Shown here: positions 30,091 to 40,944 of the stretch, in pieces
How the letters are laid out: each line of letters begins with the position of its first letter
Numbering within the stretch: the first letter of the stretch is position 1
Origin: Pleurodeles waltl
Lineage: Eukaryota; Chordata; Amphibia; Caudata; Salamandridae
Direction of reading: 5' to 3'
Length of the DNA: 64,000 nt
Assembly: GCF_031143425.1 (NCBI RefSeq)
Contig: NC_090438.1
Span: forward strand, 775,817,138 to 775,881,137
Notes under the pieces: model-generated
What the model was told of the DNA's origin: nothing
The model's input: the letters and a program-made list of their open reading frames with translations, nothing else
The model's database searches: none
Made by a program: the position numbers and the translations under genes

Positions 30091-31677
30091 TGTAAAAACT
30101 TTTCGGCCTTTATAGTTGTGAATGTGAAAGTATTTTTGGAGATAAGCAAATCGTAGTTTTTCACTGTTTTTTGGAAAGCATAATATGTGAAAAGCATATT
30201 TAATTCTTTGAGATTTTCTAGGTCATGATCAAAGGTTTATGTTAGGAATGCATAGATGTTACAGGATTGATATTCTGAGGATGATCATAGTCCAAAGCTC
30301 TTGCCATTTCTTGGTTATGAAGTCGTAGTTTATTCTTGCTCCATGATTCAAAGAAGGGGCTTTGCCCTCATTTCAAAAGGGGTCTCCATCTGATTTCGGA
30401 GACGCATTTAGTCAAGAGTCTATTGATGAGTCATAGTTCTATGAATGAGTGAATGCATATTTGTTCTAACCTTTTCTTTTCAGATCTCTCTCCCTGCTGT
30501 TCCCTAACCTAATTCCCTTCCCCCCGACTGGCTTCATCATAACTCTGTGCTATAATAGCTTTCTGAGTTGGTGACGCTGGAAGGTGGGCCTTTTGTTCAG
30601 CAACGTGCAGATCCCGAGGAAAGGACACTGTGACATAATGATTAAAAGACTCAAATTAGTAGCAATTTAAAATCCAATCTACAGGTCAAGTCAGATTTTA
30701 AATTACTATTTTGAAAATGCCACTTTTAAATAGTTGGTATTTTCCTACCTGAACCAAATGTGCCTTTCTGCCAATGTTAAGTGCCATCTGACTGTTAACA
30801 GCTCTCCTGTGGTAAGCTGTGTATTGCTCCCAGAAAATGGATAAAAGCTTGGGTTTGGGGAGATTTTCCCCATAAGCTGGCACTGGGAGTAAAAGTGGCA
30901 CCCTGAGTATCCTCTTCAGAACACCTCAAGAAGACCGAAGAAGGCCTGTACCCGCTGTTAACCTATAGCGAGAAACCCAAAGGACTGGACATGCTCCCCA
31001 CTTGTACCCAGGACAGAACAGTGGACTTCAAGTGCTACTGGACTAGCTTCCTGCTCAGCTCCAGGAACAAAAAGCTGCAAGAAGCCCAAATCTCTGTTCA
31101 CCTCAGCTGACCAGTTATAACTGGATTTGCCCTGGACCCTGCTAGTGGCTTCTGGGAGACTGAGTCCAAACAAGTAAGAGGTGCCAAATGGTGATGGATC
31201 TTTGGCTGCTGTTAGAGTATACTCTTTCCCTCGTCACAGTTGCAAAACTGGCCACTAAGGAACTTTTTCTGAATGTTTTGCAAAAAGAACCAGAGGCTTT
31301 CACCAGACGTCCACTGAGCAGCAGCCACTGATGTCAAACTGCAGGTCTAACTCAACTTGCTGGTTTGCCCCAATGAAAGAATTCTGACTTCCAGAAAAGT
31401 TTCTAAGTCTGAATGTAGAGGATTTCACTGGGACCAACATCGGGCAGCACCCAGTTGACAACGACACCTTCCTGGGCCAGGACTTCAGAATTTGCCTGCT
31501 TTGATTTTTCCCACCTTCAATGTCAAGAGCCTCAAACGTCTTGCTGAAGCCAACGCTCCCACCAAGGTCCTGCCCTTCAGCTGGCCTCCATCGCCCAGCC
31601 CCTCTTCGGAGGCGGCCTGCACACTGACCCCCCAATGACCTTGTCAACCACAGCTTTTCTCCAGAAAAAAAGACCAA
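30091..31677. other. Intergenic, no gene recognised
   Basis: This stretch shows no coding potential or terminal repeats. A word TTGGTGACGCTGGAAGGTGG near 30568 resembles a retroelement primer-binding site, but no LTR end (CA) precedes it, so I do not call one. Confidence 0.4.
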
Positions 31678-33103
31678 GGGCCTGATGCAGATGTTGGTGG
31701 TCCCACCACCAGGCCGCAGGCCTGAAAAGACCATCACGTTGGCAGTCTTCGCATGCCGTATTTAGATATACTGCGGCTGAACCCCAGACTGCCACAACGG
31801 AGTGCTCTCTCGTCAGGCAGGAGGGTCACCGCTTGTGTATTTAGATGTTACAGTTGGACAAGCGGTGTACTGCTGACAGATGGAGGACATCACTGGACCC
31901 AATGGACATCGGACAATGCCAGTGGCCATGGAAAAGAAGTAAGTCTCCAACACACACTCTACCCTTCACATATGCGTCCCACTGCATCACATACATTACA
32001 ACACACCACATAGACACCATTATCCATTGCCATTACTCCACAACACAACACCTATATGCCGCAAACACACAGACACATACAACCATCACACAACATACAC
32101 ACTAGTGACACTGCCCCCCACACACAACCACAACGACCAACACACTCATCTACACAAACACACGCACACACAATCACAACTGCACACACAACAGCACCCA
32201 CCACACAACGTGCACCTGATTTCTGCACGTAGCAACACAACACAACATACACAGCAACATCCACACTATATGCAAGTGGCACACACATTGACACAACCAC
32301 ATTACCCACTACACCTCCCTCCACCTCACCTAGTCAATCGCATTGCACACAAATATACATGTACTGACTCACACACACACAACTCAAGCACAACTTTAAA
32401 GGTACATGTCCCCTTGCAATGGGCACACATCAGCTCAGTTGACATGTGTGAATGTATTGTCATTGTGGTACCAGCATGCATTTGAAAATGAGTACTGATG
32501 CCATAATGACAGTTGTGTATGTGTTCGATATGTGTTGTGTACCAGTGTGTCCCCACCTGTTTCTGGCCCACCCATGTCCCCAACATATGCATGTAACAGT
32601 AATTTTAAAAAAATCACTGTGACGTACATGTCTGCAGTGGTCCCGCGGTCATGTGCAGTGACCCCTGCAACATATACAGCCAATGCGGTTTGCCTACCTT
32701 CGTGTCCAGAGACGGGAGGTCATGTTTTCTCTGGGGTCTCATGGCAGTCACGACCGAGGGACCTGTCCAGTCGTGTCCAGCTGGAAATAGAAGTTGAATT
32801 GGGAGAAAAGGTGAGTTTTCACCCCACTTCCCACACAGTCTGCCAAGTAAGAAGGCTTCACCGTATGGCACATCTAAATCTGCTCGCCGGTAAGTGTGGC
32901 TGAAGTCCTGCTATCAGCCACTCTTTCCTATGGCACTCTGTCGGCAGATGGGATTCCTTGGCAGAGTCACCATGAATTTGGCGGTTTAAAGTCTATGGGT
33001 TCACCAACATCTAAATAGGGCAGGCAGACCGTCATGGTGGCAGGCGGGTTTTCATTTGGAAAACCAACAGCTGCACTGTTACCACGACATCTAAATCAGG
33101 CCC
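31678..33103. mobile_element. Non-autonomous inverted-repeat DNA element
   Basis: The left end GGGCCTGATGCAGATGTTGG and the complement of the right end (GGGCCTGATTTAGATGTCGT) form an imperfect inverted repeat about 1426 bp apart. No transposase is encoded. The interior repeats ATTTAGATRT words near both ends. I could not find a clean target duplication (CAA left, TTA right). The end sequence resembles a non-autonomous Harbinger-like family, but this is tentative. Confidence 0.5.
31940..32400. repeat. CA-rich degenerate simple sequence
   Basis: The plus strand is made of A, C and T with almost no G, in degenerate CACACA and CACAAC words. The long open frame over it (32027-32485) is a by-product of the missing G and is not a gene. 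Confidence 0.75.
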
Positions 33104-36100
33104 TTACTCAGAAGGTAAACTTTCCACTGGGTTGAACCTGGTCCCTGTATCGAATCATGCTCCACTGCATTTGGCCTTAACTTTTGACTTTGACCAGCTC
33201 TAACACAACCAGATTTCTGCGGTTGGTACTTCGTGCTTTTTGTCCATGAGACATCTAAAACTTTGAAAAATCATATCTCTAGATTCCTACCTCAGATTTG
33301 TGTTGTTTTGATGCCTAATTGTTAATTAAAACGTTCCTTATTTTTATAAATTGGAGTGAGGTGTTTATAGCATTGTGATTTCTGCTTTTTAACTGTTCTG
33401 GTACTCATAAATGCCTCACACATTTGCCCTGAATTAAGCCAGTTTGCTCTGTGCTACAGCCATCAAACGCTGAGATCAGGGTTATATTATTGAGACCTAA
33501 CTGGACATAGTAAAGAATAGTGCCATTATTACTTGAAAGACTACCATCTACTTCAAGTACTAATCCAGTTTCTCCCACTGGTGTTCAAGTTAGATAACTG
33601 GTGTATTTATAACATTTTAGTATTCCCCAGTTCATTCATTATTTCAGTATCCTAGAGCTTAGATTTACTTCTTCACATCAAAAATCAATTTCTGATTGTG
33701 TCCTTTTTAGGTCGAGCCCACCAGAGTGCAATCTGTATAGTTATAAAAGATCTATTGTGGGTTTAGTAATAACTCAAATGGGCTTACACTGTGCCCGTTG
33801 ATTAACATTAGTTGGCTTTATTGTCATACTCATCTGCTTGCTTCTAATTCAATGGCTTTCCTTGTCTATCTTGTGTTTGTCCCTTCACCCAAGCCTAGCC
33901 CTTTTACCATAATCTTAGCTGGCTGACTTGTGTCCTTCCACTGCTTAGATACAAGCAACCACTTTTTTCTTTTTCTTTGAGCACTCCACTGGAGTGAATA
34001 CATTTTCTTGTTCCAAACCTTGTGGTCCTCCCCACCAAATCCCTGGCCTCCTCACTTCCCTCTATGTGTTGCTGCTCCCTTCCTTCCTACCCAGCTAGTC
34101 TATTGCTCAATTTGTTCACCCAACCCTCCCCTTTTAATTTTATTATTTAACCTTCCCTTTCCCCACAAAATGTCTGCCTTGCTCCCTCCCTACTCATTGT
34201 AAAGTGGCAGCAGAGGAAGTGCTATCCAGACTTGGATTTTATATAGATCCATTGTAGCTAACTGGAGACACATTTTAGGAAACATAAATGCAATGAAATT
34301 CAAATGAAAAAAAAAAATCAGAAAATCTTAATACCGATCTTAGATGGAAAGGCCTTGTTCACCAAGTGTCTACGTCCATGAGTATTTTGAATTTTTACAA
34401 TTGTAATACATTAACAATTTCAGGTATCAGCTCTGGCTTTTTATTACTGCTTATAACAAGATATGTACATTCAAAAATACTAGTCAATAATACATACTAT
34501 GCGATTGGTTTGGAGCCAGAATATGCACCAGCATGTTTTCTTTTGATGAAGGCACAGAGTATATGCCTGACTTTTATTTGGATCTACTCAAAATTAATAA
34601 AGTACATTTGACACTCCAAAATCTACCAGGAAGGATATTAGAATGTCATGGTCGAAAAGTTAATGTTTTACAGAAAAAAATATTTTTCTTAGGTGTGACT
34701 GAAGATGGGTCGAGCGTGATGCTAAGGTCTAAAGAGCGAGATTCACCCTGAATGAGGGAGACTGCGCTGACTTGTCTGACACTTACACATAGTAGGTTAG
34801 TCTGGTGCTGAGAAGTTTACGTCTTCAACTCAACAAGTTCACAGTGTTCGCTCACAAATAAGGAGTGAAACTGTCATAGTCTCATGTGAGTAACGTACAC
34901 TCAAGGAGTATGCTGGTGCTCTAAAATGTGTGGCCTGCGCATAATGAGAGACACTGCTTTAAAATCTGCTAGTCACACTAAATATATGAGGCTGCAAGGC
35001 TCACACAATATAAAGGAGACTAATGTACAACTCTCAGATAGTGAGACTGTGGTCAATGCATGAGACAAGATGTAAACTTCTAAAAAAAAGCCTACAGCAC
35101 AACATGCTCTTCTGAGAACAAATCGGCCTAGTCTTCATCACAGTTTGTAACCCCTTCCTTTCTCCTTGTAAGAACCCTGCTTTCTCTGCCTCCTCTGAAC
35201 TCACTTGGTACTTTTGTTAAAACATCCAGACCTCACCTGTTGCACATCTGGAACATTTTCTATGACTCATTCTCCATCTTTATAGTTTTCTTTTTGTTAT
35301 TATCACATGCAAACCTTACTCTATAAAAAAAATGCCTTATTTCACATGTTTATATTTCGACTGTGATATTCCTTATTGAACCAGTTTTATTTACTCAACA
35401 TTTTGCAACACACAAAATGTAAGGGTCACACAGCAGAACTACAAAGTGTGACTTTTAAGGGCAATACGTTTTGTATTATTGTATAACCTGAGGCTTCTGT
35501 TATGCCCTAACAGTCTTTCATTTATCCAGCTACATTAATAAGCAAAAAGCACATTTCCTAGATATACTGGAAGGAAAACAAAAAAAAAACAATAGCGACA
35601 AAACAACTTCAAACAATCCCATAGAGTAAGCATTTTACTGCATTCTACTGCACAATGCAGGTTCTCGTTTCTTGCTGCTGAAAGTAAGTTAGAAGCTCTT
35701 TGCTTTTCTCTTTATTTTGACATTGATTGCATTATTATTTAGAATCAATTTCCAACTAGATTTTATTACACAGTTGTTCTTGTTTTGTGTACTTTTTTAT
35801 ACCTTTTCGGTAGGGTTCATTTCTGACAGTGCTGCCTTTGGTATTGTGAAGGAGATCAACTTTCCCTTATGGCAGAATGCCTTATCACATGTTTAGGTTT
35901 CGCATACAGACAGCTTTAAGCTGTCCGCTGCCAAAGCTCTATTATGTACTACATAGAGTGGGCTGAAGGTCAGTCCATGCTTACCATTGGTTGTCTTTCC
36001 TGTCGGTCTAATGGTTTTCCTTCCTTTCCTTTTTTAAAAATATTGTTTTATTATTATTTTCACATTATAGCCATATTTCAGAACAGTATTATAACAATTA

Positions 36101-37511
36101 TTGTACATCTGGTTTAAAATCTTTGTACTGCAGTATCTGATTAAGAAACAGACCAAAATGGAAGGCTAAAAATAAAAATGGTCCATAAGGGAACAATGGG
36201 GGGGGGGGGAGTATTTCCTGGCCTGTGTCATAAAATTAAACAATAATGGCCAATACCTCAAGACACATTTATCTCATACCCCTGATAAATAATATTGCCT
36301 CACCAATTGTTGGGTTGCATTACTCCCCTCTTACTTTTCGTTCAAACCCTAGGGAACACAAATATATTTTTTGATGCTCCAAGAGGTAGATTTGCATTTC
36401 CATCCTATTACACCGCACACTGCACCGTACACCCACACTACTTCAATTCAAATAGGATCATCTCCCAGGTACCATCCTTTCAAGTGCAACTCGCCCTGGT
36501 ATAACTCCACCCTCCAGGGAGAGTTGCATCCCAGGCCATGAGCTTATGCATATTGTGTGAGGAGAGACACTATGATGAAGCACGCCACCCTAGGGTCGGT
36601 GAGGGCTTTCAACCTTAACAAATGAATGCATTCATTGTCACAGTGACAAAGAGACGACTTAGGGCCCTTTGTTAAAAACATTATCATGGACCACAAGCAT
36701 TTTTGTGATTTTGCTTACAGTTTTAGTAAACATGCTCACTTGTCTTTAAACTCCTCTAACCCACTTTGTGTGTTGTGTATCAATCCAGATAGCCAGAGGG
36801 ATGCCAACTGGCTGTTCTCTTGTTGGTGCTATTGTATCCAATCCATTTCCTCCTCCACTCCTAAATTCATACACCTGTTTCCACCTACTTTTTCTTTACA
36901 GCTGTTTTAGGTGGTGGTGGTGGGCCTGGGTAAAGTGGACTCATAACGTTCCTTGAGGTGGACTAATGATGCTCTGGCAGATTAAGAATTAAGAAGTTAG
37001 TGACAGAATTCTGACAACATTGCCATTCTTGTAGCATCAAGTTTGTTCCAATTGATTGATTGAAGGTCCTGGTAGTCCAGTGCTTTGTCTCTCGCTGCAT
37101 TCATTTATTTCATCTAGCCTCTTTGGAAGCTACTTGGCCCACAATGTACTATCACTATTGTGTTGGTTGGATTAACTATAAGCTGGAGGGCAGGTTAGCA
37201 TCTGATCCTGTCTCACTTAAACAAAGAAAACAACTGTGAATTCAAAACACACGTGAGACAACTCCTTAACTGTCAAATTAATCTGACTATTTTACATGTA
37301 TTTCAATCTTTACACTGCCGCCTGCCTGACTTATTGCCTTCAGACCAATGTGCACACCATATTGTACCATTCATGGGTCAACTGCCTGCTTACATTTAGA
37401 AAACCTTGGCACGTACCACCAATATAGTGCTAGACTGGCTAAACTTCTATTTTGCCCCTCCTTCAATAAATATTGTACTAGAAGATGTTTCTTCTCAGTA
37501 TAAACTGATAA
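33104..37511. other. AT-rich intergenic sequence without recognised genes
   Basis: No ORF above about 80 codons and no known domain are seen. Local items are an 11-G run near 36198, several A or T runs, and a short open frame at 34533-34751 that I do not recognise. It may be decayed repeats or unique intergenic DNA. Confidence 0.5.
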
Positions 37512-37525
37512 GATGTGGAATTCAC

Positions 37526-37742
37526 AAATAATATTGTATGGGGACATAAAAGGTTGCTAGATCTACTGTTAGTCCCACAACCAATGTCGATTGTTAACAT
37601 TGATACTAAACTGCTAATGGAACTTCATCAATTACATGTGTCTTGTGCCTTGTGTTTTAAACTTTTTTGTATTGTTCTTCCCGTCCCCTTTCCCTCTGAA
37701 AATAACAATAAAACTTGTTTATAAAAAAAAAAAAAAAAAAAA
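37526..37742 (+). mobile_element. 5'-truncated L1-like retrocopy with poly(A)
   Basis: The 217-bp piece ends in AATAAA (37707-37712) and 20 A (37723-37742). It is flanked by GATGTGGAATTCAC (37512-37525) and GATCTGGAATTCAC (37743-37756), a 14-bp target duplication with one mismatch. This is the signature of L1-machinery insertion. The body looks like an L1-type 3' end, but a truncated retrocopy of some other RNA is not excluded. Confidence 0.8.
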
Positions 37743-37884
37743 GATCTGGAATTCACTCTTTGCAGGGATAGGAATAGCCAGCGCCCATTTTGCTTTCCAG
37801 AGAGCACAAAACCCCTGGCTCTCCACATGTTTATAAATATAAGATAATCCACCATGAAAAATGTAGGTGTTTGCACAGCGACTG

Positions 37885-38560
37885 AATTATTTAAAGGTGA
37901 TTTATAAAGCATTATATGCCACAGAGCTGCTTCAAAATGCTGACAGATGGAGGGGTAGAGGGGACTTGAGACCGAAAGAAGCAGTAGAAGAAGTGCAGGG
38001 AGAATGGTCAAAGGAGAGCAGCAATGTAAATGAGATCGAGTTTGAGTCGCAGTGCAAGTGGAACATTCCAGAACTAAATAGGGATGACAGATGGAGTAAA
38101 GTCCCTACAATCAAAGGAAGAGTCCAGAAGTCAAGATGGAGGAATGGAGGGGAAACCCACAGCAGAAGTGACGTAGGGCAGAGAATATGGATCTGAGCAC
38201 ATTCTCTAGAAAAGCTTGGAAGGATGTATTTCAGTTCCTTTCTGAATTTGTTGCTGATGCATGAGTTCAGGAGGCAGATTGTTCCATGATGAAGAGCGTT
38301 AAATGATCATTCAAGGTTAAGAATGACGACAAGGGTGTGTCAGGCATGTCAGATAGGAACAGCTATCAGATGTCATGATATAGACCCTGAGCTGGTATCT
38401 ATGACTGGGATGGCATGTTCCAGATCAGTGCGGATGGCAATGTCCATGATGTTGATCTTTGAGGATAAGGTCACAGACACTCTTGAGCTAGATACCACTG
38501 TGGTAACATTAATGAGTAAGCTTATCAAGGACCCTAAGAGAGGTATAGATAGATCATAGT
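37885..38560 (-). mobile_element. Ancient L2-like LINE, 3' part
   Basis: Read on the minus strand, this aligns loosely with the 3' end of the younger L2-like copy at 51112-51400: GTGATTTATAAAGCATTATA corresponds to its TAATTTGTTAAGCGCGCGAC, and a GTTCCATGATGAAGAGCG block corresponds to its GTTCCAGGTTTTGGTGGC. The alignment continues at 57480-58230 after a large insertion. No open frame is left. Confidence 0.45.
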
Positions 38561-38579
38561 GTTCATGCCGTGATTAGCT

Positions 38580-39130
38580 CCTCAATGTAACTGAATCCGT
38601 TATCAAAATAAGTGAGATGGTAGAAGATGCTAAACGGATGGGCAACAGCATTGACCAGAAATTCTTTGGGTTACACCTATAGGGCAATCTGTATGTTGGG
38701 TAAAGCCAACTATGCCCCGTTGACAGAGCGAAGACGCCCTATACTATTGAGATTGAATTCTAAATTGGGCAACTTTGCCTTTACAATAGGCAGGTCCTGA
38801 TGCGAAGGGGAGCCTATTTGGGGATTCCTTTGTAAAGAACTCAGCTAAATGTGTTCAAGCATTTACTGCTCTAGTAACAGTGCAATCCTTTCTTAAAAAG
38901 GTATTCACGCTAAGGTTTTTGGATGGGCCAGATGCGGCCAGGGCTGCTCGTCCGGCTACTTCTTCAATCAAGGACCCATCGGAAACCAAGGGCCCAAACA
39001 CTCAGACTGGCAGACTAAAGAGGTTACTCACCATTGTTCCCTTGAGGAAACAAAATTAACAGAGGATGCATCAGCAGTGGTGACAGCAGAGGAACCAATA
39101 ATATTACATATCAATTATTTGAACTGATAA
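38580..39130 (+). pseudogene. YR retrotransposon C, gag remnant
   Basis: A short readable stretch around 38810-38900 (LFGDSFVKNSAKCVQAFTAL) resembles the C-terminal gag region of YR retrotransposons, just upstream of an RT of that type. Its start and the terminal repeat of the element are not identifiable. Confidence 0.4.
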
Positions 39131-39199
39131 TATCACATGTATATAACGTAATATCACATATACATAAGGGGCAGGATTGCAGAGTGTCTGAGCAAATGG

Positions 39200-40560
39200 G
39201 GGGAGAGTTCCTCAGATGCATGGGTTTATCAAACAGTGCAAGGGTACCAGGCAGAGTTTTTAGGAACCTAGAGACAACAGTAAGATGTCATCCAATTACG
39301 TTCTAGGAGGAGGTCTGCAGTATTATAGACAAGGTGGTACAAGAGCTAGAAAGCAAGGGTGCAAATGAATGATACTTTCTTGATCTGACGGGATTTTTAA
39401 CCAATATCTTTGTAGTAAAAAAAAGACAAAGGTGTTCACCCAGTAGTAAGCCTGAAAGAGTTAAATGGTTGGCTGAATTATATCTACTTCAAGATGGAAG
39501 GTATCCATCTTTTGAGGGATCTTGTCCGTCAATGGGATTAGAGGAGGATCAGGTTGGATTTAAGGGATGCCTACCTCACAATCCCAATTTTCCCACCACA
39601 TTGGTGGTTCCTGCAGTTCCTCTGGAGAGACCAGGAATAGGAGTTCAAGGTTTTCCCCTTCTGGCTCTTGTCCATCCCATGGTATTTCTCAAACCTACTG
39701 AAGCCAGTGGTTGTGTGGTTACGTGCATGGGGATGCAGACTGATAACATACCTGGATGACGTGAGTCTCATGGCACAAGAGAAGAATATTCACCTGAGTC
39801 AAGCTCAGTTGGTCATATACATTCGGGAGAATCTGGGTTTTACGATCAATCGAAGCAAGTCAGATATGATAACAAAGGACAACTGACTCTCAGGAAGCAA
39901 TCTCGGATTTACCTCACAACAAAGTCAAGATGATCAAGAAGTAAATGAGAATATTGACCGTGTCAGATGGGAGTTCCCTAGGTACTCTAGCAAGAGTAGT
40001 GGGACTTTTATCATCGTTTATCCAGACATTTTTTCCCCAGGCCACTGCATCACAGGGCCCTGCAAAGTTTGAAGATCAAGCCCCAGCAGAAAGGAATCTC
40101 CTATTTGGAGGAGATGGCACTGATGAAAAATACCAGGGCAGAGATGATCTGGTAGTTAAACCACATGGAAGCTCGTAACTGCTGAGCAATCTTTGGCTCA
40201 ACCTGGAGGTCATCATAAAGTTGGATGTCAACCAGTTGGGCCGGGGAGCCAGATGAGGAGAGACATCTACAAGGAGAAGATGGTCCCAGGAGGAACTGGA
40301 TCTCCATATATATTGTCTAGAACTGCTAGGCGGATCCTTCACTATTCACTATGGACAATGTATCAGTAGTCCAGTATGTCAACAAGCTTAGAGGTACAAG
40401 GTCCCAGGCCATGGGGGAGATTTCCAAGAACTTGAGGCATTATTGCTTGGAAAGGGGAATATCAATGACAGCAGTTCAACTGGGGAGTTCCAACACCATA
40501 GCGGACTGGAACTCGCAGTTCCTCAGGAACGCCAGTGATTAGAGACTGAAACCCAAAGTG
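39200..40560 (+). pseudogene. YR retrotransposon C, reverse transcriptase/RNase H
   Basis: In one main frame with stops, the plus strand reads RT blocks: ELNGWLNYIYFKMEGIHLL (about 39450), LDLRDAYLTIPIFPPH (motif A, about 39555) and LITYLDDVSLMAQ (motif C, about 39740), followed by FTINRSKS. RNase H remains are TMDNVSVVQYVNKLRGTRSQ (about 40350) and SNTIADWNSQFLRNASD (about 40490), the last with the usual final Asp. Stops and frameshifts near 39365, 39545 and 39650 show it is dead. The sequence is of the DIRS/Ngaro type but clearly different from DIRS 1 and 2. Composite B was inserted right after it, and the element resumes at 52888. Confidence 0.8.
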
Positions 40561-40564
40561 TTTC
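40560..40564 (+). other. Target duplication GTTTC, left copy
   Basis: GTTTC precedes the TGTAGG start of composite B. The same five bases follow its last LTR at 52883-52887. Confidence 0.85.
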
Positions 40565-40652
40565 TGTAGGAATGGTTACTCCCTAAACTTTTGCCTTTTG
40601 TTGATGCTAGTCATGACTGAAAGTGTGCTAACCAGGCCCCAGCACCAGTGTT
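40565..40652 (+). repeat. First LTR of composite B, 5' fragment
   Basis: It begins TGTAGGAATGGTTACTCCC and matches the first roughly 110 bases of the LTR at 48635, with two short deletions, up to CCCAGCACCAGTGTT. It then breaks off into RNase H sequence. Confidence 0.8.
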
Positions 40653-40944
40653 AAGGCCTTGGCTGTGGTTTGGTCCCTGAATACGTTGAGGCCATACCTG
40701 TTTGGTACTCACTTCACAGTTCAAACTGACAACAGACCTCTCAGATGGCTCATGCAAATGAAAGGAGAGAACCCTAAACTGTTGATGTGGTCCATATCCC
40801 TACAGGGAATGGACTTTGTAGTTGAACACAGCTCTGGGACTGCCCATGCCAATGCAGACGGCCTTTCCAGGTTCTTCCACTTAGAAAATGAAGATTCTTT
40901 TCGGAAAGATTAGTCTCGTTCTCTTTCGTTTGGGGGGGGGGGAT
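40653..40944 (+). pseudogene. RNase H C-terminal fragment of Gmr1-like element, with polypurine tract
   Basis: It starts mid-domain at AAGGCCTTGGCTGTGGTTTGG and reads VVWSLNTLRPYLFGTHF, VQTDNRPLRWLM and HANADGLSRFFHLENEDS, corresponding to residues about 1507-1590 of the element A polyprotein, then a stop at 40912. An 11-12-base G run follows at 40932. It is the 3' end of a copy whose upstream part is gone. Confidence 0.88.

Noticed and set aside
28931..30575. Possible LTR beginning TGTGTCAGGAATAAGG
   Set aside because: A promoter-like cluster is present, but no matching CA end, second copy or target duplication was found.
30568..30590. Primer-binding-site-like word TTGGTGACGCTGG
   Set aside because: No LTR end precedes it and no internal retroelement sequence follows.
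32027..32485. 152-codon plus-strand ORF
   Set aside because: Low-complexity His/Thr-rich translation of a CA-rich simple-sequence tract.
36295..36504. Short plus-strand open frame
   Set aside because: No recognisable domain, no start context and no neighbouring exons.
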